A stretch of DNA of 37,943 bases from an uncultured Pelagibacteraceae bacterium (GCA_902594835.1 CACJNX010000004.1:1-37943); one strand, 5' to 3'. Counted from the stretch's first letter, positions 28,758 to 36,909 are shown. Numbers and translations: made by a program. The notes: generated by a model not told the origin, from the sequence alone.

Positions 28758-28785
28758 CTTGAAATCTTGTTAAAACACACCATAT
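28758..28785 (+). promoter_or_regulatory. sigma-32 (RpoH) heat-shock promoter of groESL
   Basis: CTTGAAA at 28758-28764 and CCATAT at 28780-28785 are separated by 15 bases. This is close to the heat-shock consensus (CTTGAAA / CCCCATnT) and to alphaproteobacterial RpoH promoters (CTTG / CCTAT-type). It lies 36 bases before the groES ATG. I found no CIRCE inverted repeat (TTAGCACTC-N9-GAGTGCTAA) here, so control appears to be positive through RpoH. Confidence 0.8.
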
Positions 28786-28820
28786 CAACACTACATAAAA
28801 ATTTATAGGAGAAAATACAT

Positions 28821-29117
28821 ATGAAATTTAGACCTTTGCACGATCGCGTGCTTATTAAAGTGTTAGACAGTGAAGAAAAAACTGCTGGCGGAATTATCAT
28901 CCCAGACACAGCAAAAGAAAAACCCCAAGAAGGTGAGGTTGTTGCTGTAGGCCCCGGCGCTAAAAATGAAGAAGGAAAAATCGCTCCAATGGACGTAAAA
29001 ATTGGGGACATAGTTCTTTTTGGGAAATGGTCTGGAACTGAGGTGAAAATTGACGGAAAAGAATATAGCATTATGAAAGAATCAGACATAATGGGAATTT
29101 CAAAAAGTAAAAAATAA
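28821..29117 (+). CDS. groS: co-chaperonin GroES
   Basis: The 98-residue lid protein of the GroEL chamber. The N-terminus [19 protein letters not shown], mobile loop [19 protein letters not shown], and closing SDIMGI are canonical. A strong Shine-Dalgarno AGGAG at 28807-28811 precedes the ATG. It is followed 18 bases later by groEL, which also has a good AGGAG. A long minus-strand open frame across this gene is only its shadow. Confidence 0.98.
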   Translation: MKFRPLHDRVLIKVLDSEEKTAGGIIIPDTAKEKPQEGEVVAVGPGAKNEEGKIAPMDVKIGDIVLFGKWSGTEVKIDGKEYSIMKESDIMGISKSKK

Positions 29118-29126
29118 ACGTTATAG

Positions 29127-30794
<1,668 letters not shown>

Positions 30795-30814
30795 CCAGTC
30801 AGCACGAAAAATTA

Positions 30815-30855
30815 AAAAAACCTCAGACGTTTAATAACCTCTGGGGTTTTTTTTT
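30815..30855. terminator. bidirectional intrinsic terminator between groEL and the sulfotransferase gene
   Basis: The arms AACCTCAGA (30819-30827) and TCTGGGGTT (30840-30848) form a 9-bp stem with one G-U pair and a 12-base loop. T9 (30847-30855) follows for groEL. On the minus strand a T7 run follows the same stem, ending the sulfotransferase transcript. The plus-strand U tract overlaps the stop codon of the convergent gene, showing how tightly the region is packed. Confidence 0.9.
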
Positions 30856-31636
30856 ATCTTTTTCTCTCGATATCTAACTCATCATTTTTAAATATTTTTG
30901 ATTGCATAAAGTTTAAATAGTAAAAATAAAATATTCTTTTAAAATTCCAAAATTTAATTTTTCTAGAAATATTTTTTTTATTTGGAAATTTAAAATCATC
31001 ATTTTTTTTTATTTTTAAGGTCTTTAGGAAATCATAAAAGATTTGATATTCTTCATTCTTTTTAAATTTAAAGAAGATAAAATTCTTTTTAAAAATTTTC
31101 TTCCAATTTATAACAATTCTTTTATTATTAAGATTATAGTTTTGACTCATAAAATAGTATTTATTTTTTTTATTAAAATAATAATGGTATTTGGCAACTT
31201 TTGATTTAAACTGAAAAATATTATCAATAGAAATACTTTTTCTCTGAGTAAGTTGTTGTACATACAATGAATACAAATAGGATTTATCAGATCTATAATA
31301 AAATATTACTTTTGGCTTATAACCTAATTTCAAAATTATTTCTTTCAAGTATTGAATCTTTTTAAGATCATATGAGAAACAGGAAAAAAATTCTGAACTT
31401 ATTAAAATATGAGATTTTCTATTAATTTTTGAAAAATATTTTTTGATTTTTTCAAATTTTTTTTCATCAAATAATTTATACAATTTTTGATTGTGAATTG
31501 TATTTTTAAAATAATTTTTTTCGTATATTGTCTCAATATTATTTTTTTTTAACAATCTTCTATTTAGGTAAAAAAAACTTTGTAATGATGTGCTACCTGT
31601 TTTAAAATTTCCAATATGAAGATATAGAGATTTCAT
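30854..31636 (-). CDS. sulfotransferase family protein
   Basis: A 260-residue protein with the PAPS-binding signature of sulfotransferases. The 5'-phosphosulfate loop is LHIGNFKTGSTSLQ (Lys12 to Ser17), and the 3'-phosphate site is FYYRSDKSYLYS with Arg115 and Ser123 at the canonical spacing. No signal peptide or membrane helix is evident, so it acts in the cytoplasm. The protein is unusually rich in Lys, Phe, Tyr, Asn and Ile, and its DNA looks even more AT-rich than its neighbours, which hints at transfer or relaxed selection. The likely role is sulfation of a glycan or other surface component, with acceptor unknown. The APS-kinase-like gene is 2 bases upstream. Confidence 0.78.
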   Translation of the reverse strand: MKSLYLHIGNFKTGSTSLQSFFYLNRRLLKKNNIETIYEKNYFKNTIHNQKLYKLFDEKKFEKIKKYFSKINRKSHILISSEFFSCFSYDLKKIQYLKEIILKLGYKPKVIFYYRSDKSYLYSLYVQQLTQRKSISIDNIFQFKSKVAKYHYYFNKKNKYYFMSQNYNLNNKRIVINWKKIFKKNFIFFKFKKNEEYQIFYDFLKTLKIKKNDDFKFPNKKNISRKIKFWNFKRIFYFYYLNFMQSKIFKNDELDIERKR

Positions 31637-31638
31637 AT

Positions 31639-32079
31639 TTAAAGCTTAAATTTTTCAGAAATTGACTTCATAATTAGATATTTGTATTTATCAGCATCTA
31701 ATTCATTTATTTCAAAATCAATTTCTTTTTTTTCTGGTTCCTCAAACATTTTATTTGTATCATCAAATCTCCCCCTTGTAATAGTATTCATCCAAATCAA
31801 ATAATCTGCTTTAAATTTTTTCCTTGCCTCTTTAGTTGGGCAAATAAAGTCTGTAATAACGTGATTGTTTTTTTTTATTTCATCATCTGATAGTTCGTTC
31901 ATCCTATTGGACTGTCTAATCCGCCCCTCAAGACTAAAATCCCAGTCATTAAATTTTTTTCTTACCTCGTCAGCATTTACCCTTGCTGCTTTTAACAACG
32001 GTGCAAGTTTATTGCTCAAAGTTGTTTTTCCTGAGCCTGGTAGGCCCATAACTAAAACTTTGATTTTTTTATTCATCAT
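31639..32079 (-). CDS. adenylylsulfate kinase-like P-loop kinase
   Basis: A 146-residue protein. Walker A is MGLPGSGKTT (residues 11-20). VNADEVRKKFNDWDFSLEGR then occupies the place of the DGDN-VR-GLN-DLGFS block of CysC, and ITDFICPTKEARKKF matches the conserved I-P--E-R stretch. It is about 30-50 residues shorter than CysC and lacks the typical LDGDN wording, as in many small CysC-like kinases from marine bacteria and phages. If it is a true APS kinase it would supply PAPS to the adjacent sulfotransferase. An alternative is a kinase of another small substrate. It overlaps hisG by 11 bases. Confidence 0.75.
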   Translation of the reverse strand: MMNKKIKVLVMGLPGSGKTTLSNKLAPLLKAARVNADEVRKKFNDWDFSLEGRIRQSNRMNELSDDEIKKNNHVITDFICPTKEARKKFKADYLIWMNTITRGRFDDTNKMFEEPEKKEIDFEINELDADKYKYLIMKSISEKFKL

Positions 32080-32752
32080 TAAAATTTTTCAAAAATTCAA
32101 TAACTTTAAATTTTTGTTTTTTTGCAAAAAAAAGACATGCAGTTGATTTTAATATCAGCCCATCTTTTAATATTCTCAGATTGTTATCTGCTAAGGTTTT
32201 ACCAGTTGAAGTTATGTCGGTTATAATTTCTGAAGAGCCAATAAATGGGTAAGTTTCTGTTGCCCCTAGGCTTGGTATTAATTTATATTGAGTAACCCCT
32301 TTAGAAATTAAAAAATCATTAGTTAAATTTGGGTATTTGGTTGCTACTCTCAATCTAGCATTTCTTTTAGATCTTATATCAAAAGAGATTTCCTCAAGGT
32401 CAGCAATGGTTTGAACATCTATCCAATCATCTGGAACTGCTATAACTAAATTAGCATTACCAAAATTTAGTTTTCTTTTAACAAGGACCTTATCGCGTAA
32501 ATTTTTATTCGACTCATTAAGCAAGTCTAAACCAGATATACCCACGTCTAAAGTACCATCACCCAATCTTTGAATAATTTCTTTAGCATGCAGAAAAATA
32601 ATCTTAATATTTGTTTGGTTTTCAATTGTTCCAAAATAGTTTCTTTCTCTTTCGTTTCGTAAAATTTTTAATCCATTTTCATTAAAAAAAGAAATAGCTT
32701 TATCTTTTAGCCTGCCCTTACTAGGTAATCCTATAGTAATTTTATTTTTCAT
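32069..32752 (-). CDS. hisG: ATP phosphoribosyltransferase, short catalytic form
   Basis: The 227-residue HisG(S) enzyme condenses ATP and PRPP in the first step of histidine synthesis. The N-terminus ITIGLPSKGRLKDKAISFF, the GDGTLDVGISGLDLL block and LGATETYPFIGSSEIITDITSTG (split), which carries the PRPP loop, are visible. It lacks the C-terminal regulatory domain of long HisG and so needs HisZ, encoded directly upstream with a 4-base overlap. Confidence 0.95.
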   Translation of the reverse strand: MKNKITIGLPSKGRLKDKAISFFNENGLKILRNERERNYFGTIENQTNIKIIFLHAKEIIQRLGDGTLDVGISGLDLLNESNKNLRDKVLVKRKLNFGNANLVIAVPDDWIDVQTIADLEEISFDIRSKRNARLRVATKYPNLTNDFLISKGVTQYKLIPSLGATETYPFIGSSEIITDITSTGKTLADNNLRILKDGLILKSTACLFFAKKQKFKVIEFLKNFNDE

Positions 32753-33786
32753 ATATTTTTTAAATTAATCGCCGCTCCTACCGCTGGGATGTTTTTTTTT
32801 GCACCTAAACTTTTAAGTAAACCATCATAACGACCACCTCGTGCAATTTCTTTGTTTCCTGAAAATACCTCGAATACTATTCCGGTGTAATATTCTACAT
32901 CTCTTCCAAAATTTGTAATAAAATTTGCATCTTGATTTAATTTTTTTAGATTTTGAATAGACTTAAAATTTTTAAAAATATTTTTTTTTAGATTATTTTT
33001 ATTAGCAAATTCTAGTAACTTTTCATCAATATTAGATAACCTACAATCAATCTTTAAAAAAGATTTAATTACATTTACAATTTTTTTCCCATCTTTAAAA
33101 GATCTTGGGTCTTTTATTTTTTTATCAAATCTTTTTAATATCTCTGATATTGATCTTCCGGCGATTACATTATCTTGACTTAATTTTTTCATTTCATAAA
33201 ACCTTTTTTTATCAGTATCGAAAGTGACAGCATCAATGTCAGCATTTTTTTCTAAGCGTTTTAAGAGTTCTTCAAAATAACTTGGTCTCCAAAAGTGTCT
33301 TATTAATCTTAACTTCCACCTTTCTGGCATATCCAGTGAGTTGATTAAATTGTTAAATAAACTGATATCACCGACTTTAATTTTTAAATTTTTCCTTTTA
33401 ATTTTTTTAACCGAATTTAAAATTGTGCTAATTACTTTTAAGTCATCCTGAGTTTGATTTTTTGAACCTAAGATTTCTATACCTAATTGATCATTTATAA
33501 AATTTGATCCTTTGTTGCTAGATCTTCTATAAGCTTGTCCTGAATAATAGATCTTTGAAGAAGTTTTTTTTTGCAAGAAGCTTATACACGAAGCTACAGT
33601 TAAATCTGGCCGTAAACACATTGTTTTTCCATCCTCTCTCTCAAAAGTAAGCATTGATCTTCTGAATTTTTCACCTGATCTTTCGATAATATACTCTGAG
33701 TCCAACAACACTTCGGGTTCGGTCAAAACAAAACCATTTTTTCTAAAGGTTTTAATGATAGTTTCAGATAATTTTTTTGATTTCAT
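32749..33786 (-). CDS. hisZ: ATP phosphoribosyltransferase regulatory subunit
   Basis: A 345-residue paralogue of the HisRS catalytic core that lacks aminoacylation and the anticodon domain. It retains class II-like segments: FEREDGKTMCLRPDLTVASC, YYSGQAYRRS, FGRDVEYYTGIVFEVF and ARGGRYDGLL. It pairs with the short HisG as the histidine-sensing partner. The start overlaps the end of the hisS frame by 23 bases. Lying directly beside hisS, it illustrates the paralogy of the two genes. Confidence 0.92.
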   Translation of the reverse strand: MKSKKLSETIIKTFRKNGFVLTEPEVLLDSEYIIERSGEKFRRSMLTFEREDGKTMCLRPDLTVASCISFLQKKTSSKIYYSGQAYRRSSNKGSNFINDQLGIEILGSKNQTQDDLKVISTILNSVKKIKRKNLKIKVGDISLFNNLINSLDMPERWKLRLIRHFWRPSYFEELLKRLEKNADIDAVTFDTDKKRFYEMKKLSQDNVIAGRSISEILKRFDKKIKDPRSFKDGKKIVNVIKSFLKIDCRLSNIDEKLLEFANKNNLKKNIFKNFKSIQNLKKLNQDANFITNFGRDVEYYTGIVFEVFSGNKEIARGGRYDGLLKSLGAKKNIPAVGAAINLKNI

Positions 33787-34036
33787 TGACTAATTCTTTT
33801 ATTTCAACTGATTTTTCGTTTCCTGATACCAGATTTCTTAAAGTTGGTTTTCCTAATTTTATTTCATCATCACCATATAGAATAACAGCGGGGGATTTAA
33901 TTTTATTTGCATACTCCATTTGTTTTTTTAGTTTACTTTCTCCAGGATAAATTTCTGTACTAATATTTGCCTCTCTTAATATTGATTGTAAATTAATGTA
34001 TTCTTTCAAATATTTTTTATCAAAATTACAAATCAC
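33764..34036 (-). CDS. hisS: histidyl-tRNA synthetase, C-terminal anticodon-binding part (out of frame with the main ORF)
   Basis: This frame carries the HGTP anticodon-binding domain of HisRS: VVICNFDKKYL, LREANISTEIYPGESKLKKQ, AVILYGDDEIKLGK and LRNLVSGNEKSVE. A GTG at 34036 would be the first start, but the coding signal continues back in the same frame to 34066 (EFEIKQSKPVV), directly after the A9 run of the main hisS frame. So this is not a separate gene but the displaced tail of hisS. Removing one A from the run joins both parts into a 444-residue HisRS. Confidence 0.9.
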   Translation of the reverse strand: MICNFDKKYLKEYINLQSILREANISTEIYPGESKLKKQMEYANKIKSPAVILYGDDEIKLGKPTLRNLVSGNEKSVEIKELVNEIKKII

Positions 34037-34058
34037 AACAGGTTTGGATTGTTTAATT

Positions 34059-35099
34059 TCAAACTCTTTTTTTTTGCATTAAGGCATATACCAATCGATC
34101 TAAACCAATCGATATACCAGTTGCTGGAGCTTCATAATTTCCGAAATTGTTTACTAAATTATCATACCTACCACCACCGCCAATTGAGCCAAATTGAATT
34201 ACTTGACCTTTATTATTTTTTACATCAAATTTTAAACTAACCTCAAAAATTGCTCCCGTGTAATATTCTAGTCCTCTTATTATTGATGGATCAAATTCGA
34301 AATTATTAAAATTAAAGTTTTTAAAAATTTTCAAAATTTCAACTAAATCTTCTGTATCAGGTGAATTTTTCTTCAATGTCGCTTCTATCGTTTCAATACA
34401 ATTTGAATTTAAGTTAGCTCCTTTTGTGTAATCTCCAGATTTATCCTTTCTGCCTTTGCCTAATAATTGTTTTACTCCTTCCCAGCCCAACCTATCTAGT
34501 TTATCCAATGCTCTTAAAGCGGTCAGTTTTTGATTATTGTCCTTTATATTTATTTTTTTAAATAATTCTTCTGTTATTTTTCTTGATGAAATTTTTATTA
34601 TATACTCTGATTTGCTTAGTCCGCATTTTTCAAGAATTTCAGAGATCATTACGCAAAGCTCTGCATCGGCTTGCAAACTTCTTGTCCCAACAAAATCAGC
34701 ATCAAATTGTAAAAATTCTCTGAATCTTCCTGGCCCTGGTTTTTCATTTCTCCAAACTGTTCCTAATTGATATCTCTTAAAAGGTTTGGGAATTTCTAAA
34801 TAATTTTTTGCCACATACCTAGCTAGTGGTGCCGTAAGATCATATCTTAGAGATAACCACTTATTTTCATCCTTAAAAGAAAAAACACCTTCGTCCGGTC
34901 TATCTTTATCGGGTAAAAATTTGCCAATACTATCTGAATACTCAAAACTTGGAGTTTCGAGGTATTGAAAACCATACTTAATCATAATTTCTTTAATATT
35001 AGAAATTATAAAATCACGTACGATTAATTCTTTCTCTTGCCTGTCCACAAACCCTAATGGAAGTTCTTTCGAGGGTTTATTCTTTTTTTCTTTTGTCAT
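34059..35099 (-). CDS. hisS: histidyl-tRNA synthetase, catalytic part (frameshifted before the anticodon domain)
   Basis: A class II synthetase that charges tRNA-His. Present are SLRYDLTAPLARYVA, the motif 2 region QLGTVWRNEKPGPGRFREF, the HisRS-specific RGLEYYTGAIFEV, and the motif 3 region GGGGRYDNLV with GISIGLDRLVYAL. The PDKDRPDEGVF insert resembles the divergent alphaproteobacterial HisRS subgroup. I start it at ATG 35099 (MTKEKK), because the longer frame to 35165 runs through tRNA-His. The frame ends at TGA 34061-34059 just after an A9 run (34075-34067 on the minus strand), while the anticodon domain continues in another frame. The start lies 4 bases after the tRNA 3' end. Confidence 0.92.
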   Translation of the reverse strand: MTKEKKNKPSKELPLGFVDRQEKELIVRDFIISNIKEIMIKYGFQYLETPSFEYSDSIGKFLPDKDRPDEGVFSFKDENKWLSLRYDLTAPLARYVAKNYLEIPKPFKRYQLGTVWRNEKPGPGRFREFLQFDADFVGTRSLQADAELCVMISEILEKCGLSKSEYIIKISSRKITEELFKKINIKDNNQKLTALRALDKLDRLGWEGVKQLLGKGRKDKSGDYTKGANLNSNCIETIEATLKKNSPDTEDLVEILKIFKNFNFNNFEFDPSIIRGLEYYTGAIFEVSLKFDVKNNKGQVIQFGSIGGGGRYDNLVNNFGNYEAPATGISIGLDRLVYALMQKKRV

Positions 35100-35103
35100 T
35101 GTT

Positions 35104-35180
35104 TGGTACAGCAGGGTGGATTCGAACCACCGACCCCTAGTTCCACAAACTAGTGCTCTAACCAACTGAGCTACTGCTGC
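35104..35180 (-). tRNA. tRNA-His (GTG)
   Basis: A 77-base cloverleaf. The acceptor GCAGCAG pairs with CTGCTGT, the D arm is GCTC/GAGC, and the anticodon stem CTAGT/ACTAG holds loop TTGTGGA with anticodon GTG. The T arm is GGTGG/CCACC with TTCGAAT. CCA is encoded. Position 1 is G opposite U72, the discriminator is A73, and the base before position 1 is T, so there is no encoded G-1. This differs from the G-1/C73 rule of most bacteria and agrees with the tRNA-His type known from a group of Alphaproteobacteria. Confidence 0.97.
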
Positions 35181-35227
35181 ATCCTAGTTATATTTATCTT
35201 AATTTTAATAAAATTTATATATTTTTG

Positions 35228-35233
35228 ATTATA
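35228..35233 (-). promoter_or_regulatory. candidate -10 box for the tRNA-His/hisS transcript
   Basis: TATAAT on the minus strand ends 47 bases before the tRNA 5' end. It is an exact -10 hexamer, but no good -35 sits 16-18 bases upstream; that place is taken by a hairpin. In AT-rich DNA a chance match is possible. Confidence 0.4.
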
Positions 35234-35234
35234 A

Positions 35235-35271
35235 GCTAAGCAATAGCCTAGCGTGCATTCTGTGAGAATGC
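35235..35271 (-). other. tandem hairpins upstream of tRNA-His
   Basis: Read on the minus strand, GCATTCT-CAC-AGAATGC (35271-35255) is followed after 2 bases by GCTAGGC-TATT-GCTTAGC (35252-35235). The first stem is a perfect 7 bp; the second is 7 bp with one G-U pair that would be an A-C mismatch on the plus strand, favouring a minus-strand RNA. They could be the end of the cspA transcript or part of a small RNA. There is no long U tract, so this is not a standard terminator. Confidence 0.5.
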
Positions 35272-35351
35272 GATCCTAAAGTTGAAATGATTCTTTTTTT
35301 TACGATCATAAACATTATGTAGAAAACAATTGTGACTTTTTCAAGATGAAA

Positions 35352-35398
35352 TTAGCGGGACAATAAAAAAGTTTAGGCTTTAATTAGTGCCCCGTTAA
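35352..35398. repeat. inverted repeat just downstream of cspA
   Basis: Arms TTAGCGGGACA (35352-35362) and TGCCCCGTTAA (35388-35398) pair over 11 positions with one wobble and one mismatch on either strand. They enclose a 25-base loop that contains a smaller AAAG/CTTT stem. It begins 24 bases after the cspA stop (on the minus strand) and is GC-rich compared with its surroundings. The rest of the 241-base gap 35181-35421 has no ORF or recognised RNA family. Confidence 0.45.
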
Positions 35399-35421
35399 CC
35401 AGTGATTTTTGGAAATTTAGA

Positions 35422-35634
35422 TTAAGATGTTTTCTGCAGTTTTACTGCTGAAGGACCTTTTTCCGTGCTCTCCACTTCAAACGTTAACTCATCACCTTCG
35501 TTTAAATATTTTAAACCTGCTTCTCTAACAGCTGAAGAATGAACGAACACGTCTTTTTCTTTGTCTTCTCTTTCAATGAAACCATATCCTTTAGTACCAT
35601 TGAACCACTTTACTTTACCTTTTAGTGTACTCAT
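35422..35634 (-). CDS. cspA: cold-shock domain protein
   Basis: A 70-residue, single-domain nucleic-acid chaperone. The N-terminus [15 protein letters not shown] includes RNP1 (KGYGFI), and RNP2 is DVFVHSSA. The closing segment [18 protein letters not shown] completes the five-stranded OB fold. It binds single-stranded RNA and DNA and prevents structure at low temperature or under general growth, and the paralogue role cannot be told. A Shine-Dalgarno AAGGA lies upstream, and a perfect 10-bp hairpin lies at 35665-35687. Confidence 0.96.
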   Translation of the reverse strand: MSTLKGKVKWFNGTKGYGFIEREDKEKDVFVHSSAVREAGLKYLNEGDELTFEVESTEKGPSAVKLQKTS

Positions 35635-35664
35635 ATTTATTATTTTTCCTTATTATTATTAACT

Positions 35665-35687
35665 TTAACTAATCAAAGATTAGTTAA
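35665..35687 (-). promoter_or_regulatory. 10-bp perfect hairpin in the cspA leader
   Basis: TTAACTAATC-AAA-GATTAGTTAA (plus strand) is a perfect inverted repeat with a 3-base loop, 31 bases before the cspA ATG. A possible promoter lies just upstream on the minus strand: TTGACT (35721-35716), 15 bases, TATTTA (35700-35695). If this is right, the transcript begins at or just before the hairpin, placing it at the 5' end of the cspA mRNA. It could equally be an operator or end the accA transcript, although no U tract follows. Confidence 0.5.
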
Positions 35688-35766
35688 TGCCTCTTAAATA
35701 GATTTGATCAATAAAAGTCAATGGAAAAAAATATTATTTAATTTAATTGTTTTTTAGCAACAATGC

Positions 35767-36873
35767 TTAAAATACAAGGGCAATTAGGCTTGTTAAGGCC
35801 AATAAGGCTATACCAGCATAAATAATTTTGTTTTTAGCAATATGAGATGCTAATTTTTGTATATTTGCCTCTCTATAACTTAATCCACCTCCCTCAAGAC
35901 TAGCAGATTTATTAAAACCTTGACCTCTACCAATTTGGAGAAATTTTGCTTTTCGATGGTCGTAGACCTCCTCTTTGCTAAAATTTTCAAAACTTTTTAA
36001 GTTTTTCATTATTGAATGTTTTATATCTGCAGCTATTATTTCAGGATCTCTATGAGCTCCGCCTATAGGTTCAGAAATTATCTCGTCAATAACTCCGAGT
36101 TTTAACAAATCTTTCGCTGTTAATTTCATAGCTTCAGCTGCTTGCAACGATTTGCTTGGATCACGCCAAAGTATTGATGCACATCCCTCCGGTGAAATTA
36201 CTGAGTAAATAGAATTTTCTAACATTATAACTTTATTTGAAGATGCTAAAGCAATGGCTCCACCTGATCCGCCCTCGCCGATGATAATTGATATATTTGG
36301 CACAGTTAAAGACATGCAGCATTCAATTGAATTAGCAATTGCTGAAGCTTGACCTCTTTGCTCTGCTCCTAAACCAGGATATGCTCCGGGAGTATCAATG
36401 AAACTGATAACTGGAATTTGAAAACGATCAGCTAATTTCATTAGTCTTATACATTTTCTATATCCCTCTGGTCTCATCATTCCAAAATTTCTTTCAATCC
36501 TACTGTTTAGATCCTCTCCTTTTTCTTGACCTATGACTAGAACAGATTTGTTATCAATTAATCCAAAGCCAGCAATAACAGATTTGTCATCACCAAAATA
36601 ACGATCACCAGACAATAATGTAAATTGAGAGAATATTTTTTTTATATAAAAATTTGCTTTTGGTCTATCTTCATGTCTCGCTACTTGAGTTTTTTGCCAG
36701 CTATTTAAATTTGCATAAGTCTCTTTAAGTTTTTCATTTATCTCATTTTGTGTATTCTTAATTTTTTGAGTATCAACTTCAGAAATTCCCTCAGAGCCAA
36801 ACGGACTTTTTAAAGTATCAACTTCTTCTTCTAAAGCCTTAATTTCTTTTTCAAATTCTAAATAATTTTTCAT
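35767..36873 (-). CDS. accA: acetyl-CoA carboxylase carboxyltransferase subunit alpha, with C-terminal membrane segment
   Basis: The alpha half of the carboxyltransferase transfers CO2 from biotin-BCCP to acetyl-CoA, the first step of fatty-acid synthesis. The N-terminal coiled region (LEFEKEIKALEEEVDTL) and the crotonase-like core with RHEDRP, FIDTPGAYPG, GEGGSGGAIAL and SPEGCASILWRD are standard. E. coli AccA is about 319 residues; this one has 368. The extra C-terminal part (KSASLEGGGLSYREAN, then HIAKNK) ends in a hydrophobic stretch at about 348-368, IIYAGIALLALTSLIALVF, that would make a tail anchor. The frame ends in a normal stop and the extension is not a readthrough into another gene. 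Confidence 0.95.
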   Translation of the reverse strand: MKNYLEFEKEIKALEEEVDTLKSPFGSEGISEVDTQKIKNTQNEINEKLKETYANLNSWQKTQVARHEDRPKANFYIKKIFSQFTLLSGDRYFGDDKSVIAGFGLIDNKSVLVIGQEKGEDLNSRIERNFGMMRPEGYRKCIRLMKLADRFQIPVISFIDTPGAYPGLGAEQRGQASAIANSIECCMSLTVPNISIIIGEGGSGGAIALASSNKVIMLENSIYSVISPEGCASILWRDPSKSLQAAEAMKLTAKDLLKLGVIDEIISEPIGGAHRDPEIIAADIKHSIMKNLKSFENFSKEEVYDHRKAKFLQIGRGQGFNKSASLEGGGLSYREANIQKLASHIAKNKIIYAGIALLALTSLIALVF

Positions 36874-36903
36874 ACTGAGCTAATAATGCTACTATTAATG
36901 TAT

Positions 36904-36909
36904 TATAAT
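36904..36909 (+). promoter_or_regulatory. candidate -10 box of the malate synthase gene
   Basis: TATAAT lies 21 bases before the glcB ATG in the 57-base gap between the divergent accA and glcB starts. No clear -35 hexamer is seen. The gap contains no glycine-riboswitch-like core. Confidence 0.4.

Noticed and set aside
35100-35165. Longer hisS start (ATG-like at 35165, adding 22 residues)
   Set aside because: The added residues are a translation of the tRNA-His gene. The family N-terminus fits the ATG at 35099.
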